Assembly (NCBI GenBank): GCA_009733575.1
Contig: ML769624.1
Coordinates: 40,482 to 104,481 of the forward strand
Direction: 5' to 3'
Source of the DNA: Gymnopus androsaceus JB14
Taxonomy: Eukaryota > Basidiomycota > Agaricomycetes > Agaricales > Omphalotaceae
Length of the DNA stretch: 64,000 nucleotides
The position numbers were made by a program, and so were the translations under genes. Below the pieces are notes generated by a model. The model had not been told where the DNA came from, did not search any database, and worked only from the letters and a program-made list of their open reading frames with translations. This document shows positions 44,272 through 54,700 of the stretch, piece after piece. Each line of letters starts with the position of its first letter. Position 1 is the first letter of the stretch.

Positions 44272-46984
44272 ACCTACCCATTCCAGGCTAACACAATTTA
44301 TATCATGTTAGATAGGCCAAAGTGTAACAATCCAGTATCTAACATGAAGTAAATCCACAGGATATCCAGGGCCATGGATTTCAGGGCGCCAGGACCTCTG
44401 GCACCTCTGGATTCCATGTCTCCTTAGTATTGGCAACAAATAGGTATTGATAGTGAGAGTGATGATGGTTTCATCCAGTCATCTGACAACCTATCTCTAC
44501 TGATCCCATCAGCAATCATGTGACATGTCACACAGTATGAATTGAAATTTTTGAAATAGTAATTGATCATTACAGTGATGACTTTGTCCATCTACACTGA
44601 GCAACCTACCTCTGCTGATCCCATCAGCACTCATGTGACACTGTCACGCATTCGATTACTATGAGGATGGATCCCAGAAGGAGACCTAGGAATAAGGTAA
44701 ACTGTATAAGTAGTGTGACAGTGTCACATGTGTCACATGACAAAAGTCAGGCATGAGGTGCCATAATTAGTGAAAAAATCATGAAAAGGAATGAAAATAT
44801 TTACAGGATGGGTTTGCAGCCTGTATATGACTTTTAATAGTAGTCTATGGAATCCATGAACTAGTAAGTGTACTAGTCCATGGATTCCATGAACTAATGA
44901 ATATGCTAGTCTATGGAATCCACAAAGTAGTGCATTTACTAGTCCATGGATTCCACGAACTAGTGTATTTACTACTCCATGGAATCCATGAACTAGTATA
45001 TTGACTAGTCCATGGATTCCATGAACTTCAAGATATACTACTCTATGGAATCCATGAACTACAAAATATACTAGTCCATGGATTCCATGAACTGATGAAT
45101 ATGGAAACCATGAACTAGTAGTGTATTTACTAGTCCAAGGATTCCATGAATGAATGAATATACTACTCCATGGAATCCATGAACTAATGAATATACTCCT
45201 CCATGGAATCCATGAACTAGTATGACTTACTGGTAACATTACAACCATGAGATTAGTTACTAGTACAACTTTTAGATGGCTTACTAGTATTACTTATTGG
45301 TACTATTACAACCATTAGATCAGTTACTAGTCCGAGTTATTGGTACTAGTACAACCATTAGATTAGTTACTAGTACAAGTTACTAGTACTAGTACAAGTT
45401 ACTAGTACTAGTACAAGTTACTAGTACTAGTACAAGTTACTAGTACTAGTACAAGTTACTAGTACTAGTACAAGTTACTAGTACTAGTACAAGTTACTAG
45501 TACTAGTACAAGTTACTAGTACTAGTACAAGTTACTAGTACTAGTACAAGTTACTAGTACTAGTACAAGTTACTAGTACTAGTACAAGTTACTAGTACTA
45601 GTACAAGTTACTAGTACTAGTACAAGTTACTAGTACTAGTACAAGTTACTAGTACTAGTACAAGTTACTAGTACTAGTACAAGTTACTAGTACTAGTACA
45701 AGTTACTAGTACTAGTACAAGTTGCTAGTACTAGTACAAGTTACTAGTACTAGTACAAGTTACTAGTACTAGTACAAGTTACTAGTACTAGTACAAGTTA
45801 CTAGTACTAGTACAAGTTACTAGTACTAGTACAAGTTACTAATACTAGTACAAGTTATTAGTACTAGTACAAGTTACTAGTACTATTAACTAATCTAATG
45901 GTTGTACTAGTACCAAGAACTCGGCCTAGTAACCAATCTAATGGGAGTAATAGTACCAGCAGGTCATACTAGTTCATGGATTCCATGGACTGGTATATTT
46001 ACTAGTCCATGGATTCCATAGAGTAGTATTTTTGTAGCTCATGGAATCCACGAACTAGTCAATGTACTAGTTCATGGAATCCATGGAGTAGTATATTCAT
46101 TAGTTCATGGAATCCATGGACTAGTACATTGACTAGTCCATGGATTCCATGGAGTAATATATTCATTAGTTCATGGAATCCAGAATCTCAGTGGCTATTC
46201 ACCAAACAAACAAATATTCGTGCATATATTCATGCCTATCTCTATGGACTAGTAAATGTTCTAGTCCATGGAATCCATGGAGTAGTAAATGTACTAGTTC
46301 ATGGTATCCATGGAGTAGTATATTCATTAGTTCATGGAATCCATGGACTAGTAAATGCACTAGTTTGTGGATTCCATAGACTACTATTAAAAGTCATGTA
46401 CAGGCTGCAAACCCATCCTATGAATACTTTCATTATTTTTCATGATTTTCTCACTAATTATGGCATCTCATGCGGCTTTTTTCATGTGACACATGTGACA
46501 CTGTCACTAATACTTATACAGTTTACCTTATCCCTAAGTCTCCTTCTGGGATCCATCCTCATAGTAATCAAAAGCTTTATTTATAGTTTGCGTGACAGTG
46601 TCACATGAGTGCTGATGGGATCAGCAGAGGTAGGTTGCTCGGTGTAGATGACAAAGTCATTACTGTAATGATCAATTACTATTTCAAAAATTTCAATTCG
46701 TACTGGGTGACAGTGTCACATGATTGTTGATGGGATCAGTAGAGATAGGTTGTCAGATGACTAGATGAGACCATCATCACTCTCACTATCAATACCTATT
46801 TGGTTGCCAATACTAAGGAGACATGGAATCCAGGACATTCGGAATCCAGAGGTGCCAGAGGTCCTGGCGCCCTGGAATCCATGGCCCTGGATATCCTGTG
46901 GATTTACTTCATATTAGATACTGGATTGTTACACTTTGGCCTATCTAACATGATATAAATTGTGGTAGCCTGAAGTAACCTACC
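44272..46984. mobile_element. 2.7-kb giant palindromic (foldback) element with satellite core
   Basis: Outer arms of ~550 bp are inverted: GGCTAACACAATTTATATCA at 44286 and its mirror ending GGTAGCC at 46970, continuing through CCAGGGCCATGGATT, TGATAGTGAGAGTGATGATG and TCATGTGACACTGTCAC. ACCTACC occurs at both edges (44272-44278, 46978-46984). The end CTTCAGGCTACCAC at the right side equals the KDZ-family terminus. Middle arms (44820-45235 and 45960-46390) are repeats of CATGGATTCCATGAACTAGT units, and the core is a 19-bp satellite. It lies upstream of a helicase fossil. It encodes no protein; the long ORFs (VHGIHGLV repeats) are artefacts. Confidence 0.75.
45375..45886. repeat. 19-bp satellite, about 27 copies
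   Basis: The unit ACAAGTTACTAGTACTAGT is tandemly repeated with only a few variants (GTTGC near 45721, AATACT and TTATTAGT near 45840-45860). Each unit contains the palindrome ACTAGTACTAGT. The array is flanked by inverted ACCATTAGATTAGTTACT sequences. Confidence 0.95.
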
Positions 46985-48340
46985 AGCACCATACAAGACC
47001 AACCTTGGGTGCTTATGTTCTTCAAAAACTCTACTCTTGCTCATAACATCACCAAATTCCTGAATCAGAACACTGCTCCACAATTTCAGGGCACCAACTT
47101 TGCTTGTCATTACTATAGCATAATGTCACCTACCTATCTGGAGATAGCTCATACGGAGTTCACCAAGCCAGATGGTTCTTGTCATATACTCTGTGCAACC
47201 TCTGGAGAATCAATGGTACATGTTTTTATGGCTGATTGTATGTCTATCTGTTATATCCATGCATTCCGGTGCCCTCCAAAGTCCACCAATTACCCCTAAA
47301 TTCCTGCCAAGCCTCCGGTACCTATTCCCGAGGCTTGCCAAGCCTATATCTTGGTAATCATCTCGGAAACCTCAGCCATACCTCGGCTGGAACTTGGTTG
47401 CAAGTCATTGACTTGTTTGGACTTCATTACGGTTCCTTTCCTCGCTTTCCAGTCTTGCTTCTGCATCTGCTGGAGCTGTTCCATTCCGAGCCTCAGTAAC
47501 CCTCGGAAAACCCCGGAACAACCTTGGATATATTCCCGCTACCTTCGGACACCTTTCTCATGCTATTGTTTTATTGTCCTTATTCTTTTATTGCCTTTTA
47601 TGTTCTTTTGTCTTTTGCTACTGAATTACTTTATTGTTTTTACTTACCGAGTACCCGGTCTGGCTCCAGGGAATTGTTCTGTAACTTTAGCTCCAAAATT
47701 GACTTAGTCTAGCTGATCTCACTTTCTGAGTCTTGCCTTTGTTTTCCGATGTTTCTGATTACTAAGCCAACACAGCCCTGTGATCTCAGCAAAACCTCGG
47801 CTCCACCTTTGGTTCCACGGCCTTGACTTGGCTTAGGTCTTACCCTACTGTTTTCCTCTTGGGACACCTTACGGCATGTCAAGGCTGTTGCCAATAGCTT
47901 CACCAAGTCCCATATCTCACGAGGTCCGGCCCGGAACCTTTCCAGACCATTTCCATCCAATACCTTGGCCACTCTGCTCCGGGTCGCACGGACTTAACAC
48001 TATCAAACTAACTGGGCTGTTGGTACGCAGGGAATCAACCATCCAGATGTTCGGATAACTGTCAATGTGGGCATTGTTGAACCAAGTAAAGATGAGCAGC
48101 GCAGAGGTCCAGGAGATCATGACTGAAAGGGTGGTCTGCATCTCATTTTTTATGAGCCATGGGTGCACAATGTTGAAATTGAAGAGTTCAATGACCAGGA
48201 GCTTCCATCTTCCAATGATCCTGACTGTTGCATATGGTCTTGAAGAAAGGTTCAAAAAAGTGCGAGCACCTTTCACATTCAGGACTTGAAAGCATACTTG
48301 CTTCGTGCTTACGGGAATATCAAGCAAATTACTTTGATAA
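46985..48340 (+). pseudogene. RecQ-like helicase C-terminal fossil, interrupted
   Basis: The plus-strand frame reads TIQDQPWVLMFFKNSTLAHN, then FACHYYSIMSPTYLEIAHTE and HILCATSGES, the helicase C block seen in mushroom RecQ-like proteins. After an 807-bp insertion it resumes, one frame off, as GINHPDVRITVNVGI, RRGPGDHD, a stop, then GLHLIFYEPWVHNVEIEEF and, after further breaks, LKAYLLRAYGNIKQ. The motif VI-like QRRGRxxR region is recognisable but mutated. This family is abundant near basidiomycete telomeres. The fossil cannot encode an active enzyme. Confidence 0.55.
47220..48026. mobile_element. 807-bp insertion in the helicase fossil (TGGTAC repeats)
   Basis: TGGTAC is found on both sides (47214-47219 and 48021-48026). 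The block separates two helicase segments and has no coding similarity. It contains short CTCGGAA/CCTCGG repeats (47320-47540). It might be a solo LTR, but TG...CA ends and inverted repeats are not convincing. Confidence 0.5.
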
Positions 48341-49017
48341 CAATTCATCCACTCATGTGTTTACACATTTGTTCATTTTCTCAAATAATCCGCAGGTCTT
48401 GACTACCATATCTACTACTCATGCGGGTATTCTAGAGCCATTTTCACTTCAGGCGCACCTTCCGGGACAGATTTGGGATGGAAACCTGTTACAGCCTAAG
48501 GATCTCAAGCAGAAAGCAGATGATAGTGATTCGGAGTGCAAGGAGGAAATGTGGTGCTCAATATTCATGTCAATAGCCATGAAGTGATCTGGCAGACCTG
48601 AAGCAATTACAAGATGATTATCCCGCATAATATTCCAGAACCAAAAGTCAATAATTAAAAATATGAACAGAAATAAGGCACAAATGCAGATTCTGAAGAC
48701 CAGATATACTTCAACTGGTAAAGGAGCGTGACAATCTCAACAGCATACTTGTTCGATCCAATACTGCGAAACATTGCTGCAAGGTCAGGAAGTAAGTCTT
48801 CGATTCTACCAGAGTCACTGCAAGGAATTGTTGCAGTAACTTCAGCGACAATCAGAAGGTCACGGAGTAGTAACCTAAAGTTAAGATATGCTAAGGACGC
48901 AAGCGGCCCATGTCACATGACAGGCTCAAGCTGATATTGAGCCAGCAACCAATTTTTTTTCAAAAAGGCTACAGTAAGGTTATGCAGAATCTTGAGGGCT
49001 TTCCGACAGTATAAATA
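48341..49017. other. Unassigned; contains an inverted repeat
   Basis: AAGATATGCTAAGGAC...CACATGA at 48885-48922 recurs inverted at 49072-49107. No gene is seen. It may represent the broken 3' border of the DUF6589-like gene. Confidence 0.35.
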
Positions 49018-52000
49018 TCAAAGGGGTTTGTGAGTTTTTGAGAAAGCCTTAGCAAAAATACTTCGAATAAAGATCATGTGATATAGGCCCCTTGTGTCCT
49101 TAGCGTATCTTACAATGACAGACATTGTCAGGCTCTGATGGTTCGGATTCTGGAGACACCTTGGATTTTGACTTGAATTTTCCTTGGGTGGAGGGTGAGA
49201 GATCAAAGGTGAAGAAGCTGAAGAGGCGCTAGGCTTTTCAGCCTTTTTCAATGGGACCTCTGGATGAATTGAGCCCTCTTTATATGTCTCCTCCATTGGA
49301 GTGCAGCACTTGTGCATAATCAGAGCTGCAATGGCCATTAGCTCAGCTGGCTGAGGATTTGATGCAGCAAACTTGTTGAGAGAAGAGTAATTACACTCTT
49401 TCATTCAAGCAGCAAGGAGAGCTCCATCAAGGATCCGTAGCAGCGCCGCCAAAAGTGCATGATAGTCTGGTTTCTCCCCTGCCAATTGCTTCTTATCTAA
49501 AAGTGTGAAGCAGTAGACAAGACTACCTGGGATGTCACGGCTGCCATAGTATTTGTGCCGTAGTCCCCAGATAAAATTCATGAGCATGTGGAAGATGGCT
49601 AAGCCAAGCAGGAATATCCAATGTTGGGTCCAGTTACTGATGTTGCCTTGACGTGCAATAACACAACCCAACCATGTGTTTGTCAGTTGGTCATGATACA
49701 AACAAACTGCCCATTTTGACAACTCTGGATCCTTGGGGTCTTGGTGCATCTGATGAATATAAAAGTCATCATGGTTCTCAAGATTTTCCTGGATGGTTTT
49801 TTCTTCCAAGGTAGTTGCACAAAGAGCATGGAATTTTGTCTTTGTATTTGGTGGTAATTGCCAACAAGGTTTATGTTGGAGATCTGGGTGTGAATAAGGA
49901 TGCTTGAATGCTTTTTGCCACCAAAAGTTAAGGCCTGGATGATATTAATTTGCAACTGGTAGTGGTAGGACTGTAGCTGAATCCAAGTTGGCTGAATATC
50001 CAAGAGCTGCATAGGAATTACTTTGCAAAGATTTTGGATAATCAGCTCAAGAAGCATATGGCTGCAATCTATGACCCCTGTGGCATGGTAGAAAACGCAA
50101 AAGCAGCCTGATCTAACCTTACTCACTGCTTTGAAGACCTGTTCGACATGTATGGAACCAGAGAAATTGATATTGTCATAAGTAAAGATGTGCGAGCTCA
50201 GAGAAAGGTCATGGGCGAGATCAACAGACTGATCTGCAACAACATCAATAGTCTTCATGATTGTTGGACGAGAGACAGAGAGACCTGCAGCATCAAGAAC
50301 CTGTAGTGTCTGTACAGATGTTCCAGTAGACAAAGTGAACATCCTCAAGAGGTATTGCAGCTGTGAGCACTGCAGGGAGCAAAAATTCATTGCCTGGAAG
50401 GTCATTACAAGTTGTCTCTTCATGAAACAAATGAGGAATGAATAACATTTGAGAATTTAAACTCACAATTTTGGATTGAGCTTCCTTCTCCAGCAACTCA
50501 ACACATCCTGTTGCAGCTTTGAGAATATGCATCCAGTCAGGTAGGTGCCTTTCTGCATAGGCGGATACATCCTGTTGATGAGTTAGATTTGTGCTAGGTA
50601 TGAAAACCAACCAAACAACAATCACCCCAATCAGATACAATCCAAAAGGTTTAATTTAATGCGAGGAAGGAGGTTGTCGAAGGTTCCCTCAACTACTAAT
50701 TGATTCGAAGAGTTGACACAGATAGTGCGCAATAAACAAGGTTTTATATTTGGAGGGAGGTTTTGACGACGTGCTGAACTAATCGAGGGGAAAGCAAACA
50801 CCAAAGCACGGGTCAAGTATGCCGACTCAACAAATGACTTTGCGTATCCGTGGTGAAACACCAAAGCACGGGTCAAGTACGCCGACTCAACAAACGATGA
50901 TGAGTTAGATATGTGCTGGGTATGAAAACCAACCAAACAACAATCACCCCAATCAGATATAATCCAAAAGATTTAATTTAATGCGAGGAAGGAGGTTGTC
51001 AAAGGTTCCCTTGACTACTAATTGATTCAAAGAGAAAAGCACTTGACAGTTGACACAGATAGTGCGCAATGAACAAGGTTTTATATTTGGAGGGAGGTTT
51101 TGAAAAGCCAACTAACGTACGACGACGCGCTGAACTAATCGAGGGGAAAGCAAACACCAAAGCACGGGTCAAGTGCGCTGACTCAACAAACGACTTTGCG
51201 TATCTCGGGAGCCTTTACGTCGCCGCGCAATGATACTCCAACTCTCAGGGATTCCCGCGAGTTACCTAACAAGCTTATACGACCGCCGCGCAAGTCACTC
51301 GAGTAGGCATTTTTAACACACTCAGCGAAGAGCGGGCAAGGGGTAGAATATGTTGGTAAAGCTAGGTAACACTCCGAGAAGCTTCCTCCCTAAAACTAGA
51401 CCAAGCCGCCAGTTGGGTCCAAGACCTTTCCTAATCAACAACAGGCTCGTCGAGGTGGGCACGTTAGGCTCCACCTGCGGTCCTAAGACTGATGTGACCT
51501 CTCTTCGAGATGAAAACCAGGAATGCTCGACTTAATAGCCGGGAAGTAGAATGAACAGCCTCAGTATTATTGAGGTTACAAGAAGGCCACCCGTTTCAAA
51601 GGTTGTAGAGGACGATGCAGACGCGTCTGAGCGTGTACGAATCACTACAGGTCCTAAGATAGAACTGCGTTTCAGGCATCAAGTCTAACTTGTCATTCCG
51701 AGATAGAATAGCTACCCTTATATACTGAGCGAGATATATGAAAATAGGAAAATGAGAGAAACTGAGCGAGATAGGATGAAACAGAGTAAGTAAAATAGAA
51801 AAGATAAATAATGTCCATATATGCGTGTATACTATGGTTTTTCCTCGACATTTTCCTGCCTCGTTCGTTTGTCTTCCTCGATTGGGTCGACTTTTGGGAT
51901 TTTGGTCCGAATCGACTCGAGTCATTTGCCTTTTTACAAGGCTCGCCAGTTCTTTTAGCAGAACAGCCCTCGGAAGTATTTCTATGTTTTTCCTTGCCAA

Positions 52001-53028
52001 TGGGAGACTGGTTATTATCTCTAGTTCCGTGTGGTCTCGAGTCTAGATGCCTGGTAGCATATGGATCTCGGTGAAACGCTAAGGCTCGGATACAAACACT
52101 CCTTGGTCCTTCCGTGCTCTAGAAGTAGCTACAGCAAGTGGGTCATGTGGCTGCATTGGACTGCCGCGGCTATACGCCTGGGCGCTTTCCAGCGAGCGTC
52201 AACTTTGAGGGCACCTGTTAGAGTACTTCACCATCTCGGTCCACCTTGCTTCGTTTAATAAACTTGAGTGTCGTTTAGACTCCTCGGTGAGCTGATCGCG
52301 GAAGCGATGCCTCGTTAAGACTTCGATCCCTTGGGTATATCCTTCGATGACCTAGCCTAGTATAACTGGTATGTGGGCTCGTTTATCTGCCTCGGTCAGC
52401 AACTTGTTATCCAACAAGCTTGCCTCGCTACACCATACCGCACATAGGACTTTGATCGAGGCGCATTCACAAAGTTAAGTATGGTACCATTGCGCGTACC
52501 GTTACTCTGCAACCTCTTGAGTAGAATAGGTCCTTGGTAGATTTCAACTATCAGCTTGGGCTCACTATAGTTCTCTTATTGACCGTGTTTTGTTACTAAC
52601 ATAACCTAGGATTATTGGTTCTGCGCAGTTCTAGCCTTAGCCGAAAAATCGGCGTATCACTGTTGCAGATCAAAGTTCTCAAGGAAATTAATACTGAACT
52701 TGTGAGTGTTCATGTGAAAGGAAGATTTTGCTGCCTCCATCTGCATTGATACCCAGGAGCAGAATTGATCAGGAATAAAAGTTGGAGGTAGCCATTGCAT
52801 GAATATATCATGACCTGTATGTTTGTCATATATGCGTGAGAGTAAGTGCAGTATGAGAACAGGGTTGCATTGAAGAAAAAAGTGTTTCTGTTGTGTGAGA
52901 AAGATGTTGAAATTTTTGGGCTCCAAAACTGTATTGACAAGGTCCAACAATATAATACCAAGCTCGAAAAGAGCATTGAGAGCTACGGTGGCTTTGGAAA
53001 GCTTAAGATCACGTAAATCCATCTGCAA
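49018..53028 (-). pseudogene. DUF6589-like gene, split by an LTR
   Basis: Minus strand: N-terminal piece 53028-52664 (DLRDLKLSKATVALNALFEL ... FSINFLENFDLQQ), then the LTR insertion, then DVSAYAERHLPDWMHILKAA and, from 50423, VLDAAGLSVSRPTIMKTIDV, SSHIFTYDNINFSGSIHVEQ, PTWIQLQSYHYQLQINIIQA. A frameshift near 49930 leads into TKFHALCATTLEEKTIQENL, PELSKWAVCLYHDQLTNTWL, FHMLMNFIWGLRHKYYGS, KPDYHALLAALLRILDGALL, a nonsense TGA (Trp position), and FAASNPQPAELMAIAALI. The YDN-N-F, DQLTN and H-M-N-W-L/I-W blocks are diagnostic for this fungal domain, a transposon-associated, probably RNase H-fold family of unknown role. The C-terminus beyond ~49230 is degraded. Confidence 0.75.
50576..52659. mobile_element. 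2084-bp solo-LTR-like insertion with an internal tandem duplication
   Basis: It begins TGATGAGTTAGATTTGTGCT and ends GGCGTATCA, flanked by CTGT (50572-50575 and 52660-52663). The reading frame of the DUF6589-like gene continues across it (FDLQQ ... QQDVSAY). The first ~320 bp (50576-50897) are duplicated in tandem from 50898. No ORF of retroelement type is inside, so a solo LTR is the simplest reading. Confidence 0.6.
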
Positions 53029-53039
53029 AAGTACCCTAT

Positions 53040-54700
53040 TGCCTAGGGGTTTCTAAGTTAGCCTCAGGTACCCTCAGGAAAACTGGGACACCCAGGGAGC
53101 CCAGGCTCTCTAGGCTCTCTGAGAATCACAAGGGACCCCCCCCAATTCCTAGGGTAACTGAGGATAGAGAAGTATTCTCCAGGATATCTCTGCATGTCGC
53201 TGAATGTCCCTGGATGCTCCTGGGGGAGCCCTAGGGAGCCCTGAGGTGTCCCTGGGGATCCCTGAGGTGTCTCTGAATATCCCTGGAAATCTATTGAAGT
53301 AATACTTTATAAAAAGATATTTTCTTACCATCTAGTCTTTCTTATACTCATACTTATCTTATTTGGTTATTTAATCATTACTGTATTCCCAGATCTTAGA
53401 GGCTCTTAGTTGCACTTATTAATTGGTATTTACTCATTATTTTAATTTTTCAATTTAAGTTCACATTGCTCACTTATATCTTGCTTGCTTGCTTAACTCA
53501 TGAAACTCAAAGATATTCATTGTTTGCAAATGACACCTCACAGGTTTGAACCCTCAGCCTCACGATTAACTGTATTATGAAAGCTAAAGTGCGGAGTGTT
53601 CAAAACCACTAGACTATCATGGCATGATAAATAGTAGAAGCTTTATGCACTATACACCCCAACTCTACAGGAATAACTTAGCATATTTTACAGTCTAGAC
53701 TCAAAGGGTATATAGTCACATGATCAAATGCATATTTATGTCCCATCAGGTCCCAAAAATCACGAAAAAATCATAAAAAATACTGAAAATATTTAACTCA
53801 GTGTATTTCAGCCCAGAAGCACAAGCAACTGATTTAATCTCAAAAAATCATACAAATATTTTTAATACATCTATTTCAAACATGGTGATTTCAATTTGAG
53901 AGCATAATAGTACCTCAATAATCCCATTTCAATGCAAATAATTCAGGAATAGCCTGAGGTGTCCCTGGGTCCCTGGGGCTCCCCTGGATCTCTGTGCTTC
54001 CCTGGATTATCTCTAAGCTTGCTTGGACTGTCCCTAGGCATCCCACAGGTATCTCTGGGCTTCCCCGGAGTATCTCTGAGCTTTCCTGGAGTATCTCTGG
54101 GCTTCCCTGGAGTATCTCTGAGCTTCCCTGGAGTATCTCTGGGCTTCCCTGGACTATCTCTGGGCTTTCCTGAAATATCCTTGGGCTTCCCTGGGCTATC
54201 ACCAGGCCTTTTTCAAGTATCTCCAAAGTATTTCTGGGGTTCCCTGCCATACTCCTGAGCTTTCCTGGAGTAGCTAGGGTTTCCCAGGGCTCCATAGGAA
54301 AATCTCCATATCCTAGGGATGCTCAGGGGCCCGGGGCTATACAGAGTTTTTCTGGGATTATTGCAGAGACATCTCAGGAATGTCCCAGGATGCTTCAGGG
54401 TACCCAATGATATCTTTGGGCTACTCAGGAATGCTCTAGAATGCTTCTGGAATGTACCTAGGATTACTCAAGGCTTTTCAAAGAAAGTGGCATATCCTGG
54501 GGGACTTTAATTTTCTTTGGGGAATCTTGGGAGTCCCTAGGATATTGGCATTTTCCTGGGTACCCTGAGCCACCCAGGGTGCCCAGGACATTTCAAGACT
54601 ACCTGAAAAAGCCTAGGAATTGGGACTTTTCCTGGGCTCCCCCAGAGATATTCAGATATCTCAGGGCTTTAGGCACTTTTCCAGATGTCAGCAGTAGAAT
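53040..54700. repeat. Two blocks of CCCTGGG/TCCCTGG-rich minisatellite
   Basis: 53040-53300 and 53950-54700 consist of degenerate units such as GGGCTTCCCTGGAGTATCTCT (21 bp, best preserved at 54049-54190) and CCTGAGGTGTCCCTGGGGAT. Base composition and motifs resemble the foldback element at 5002-5385. The ORFs reading LGFPGVSLSFPG are minisatellite artefacts. Confidence 0.75.
53541..53640 (-). other. tRNA-like (SINE head or tRNA fossil) segment
   Basis: The minus strand has an A-box-like TAGTCTAGTGGTT and, about 60 nt on, a B-box-like GGGTTCAAACC, with GTTAATCGTGAGG between, as in Asn-type tRNAs. The acceptor and T stems do not pair, so it is not a functional tRNA. Confidence 0.3.

Noticed and set aside
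44733..45248. Minus-strand 171-aa ORF with VHGIHGLV repeats
   Set aside because: It is produced by the CATGGATTCCATG/ACTAGT palindromic minisatellite. The mirrored arm gives the same peptide on the other strand (46129-46608).
45375..45886. Regular short repeats reminiscent of a CRISPR array
   Set aside because: The units are directly adjacent with no unique spacers. It is a 19-bp satellite in a eukaryotic genome.
53959..54295. ORFs on both strands with GFPGVSLSFPG / EILQGSPEILQ repeats
   Set aside because: They are read-through of a 21-bp minisatellite in opposite directions.
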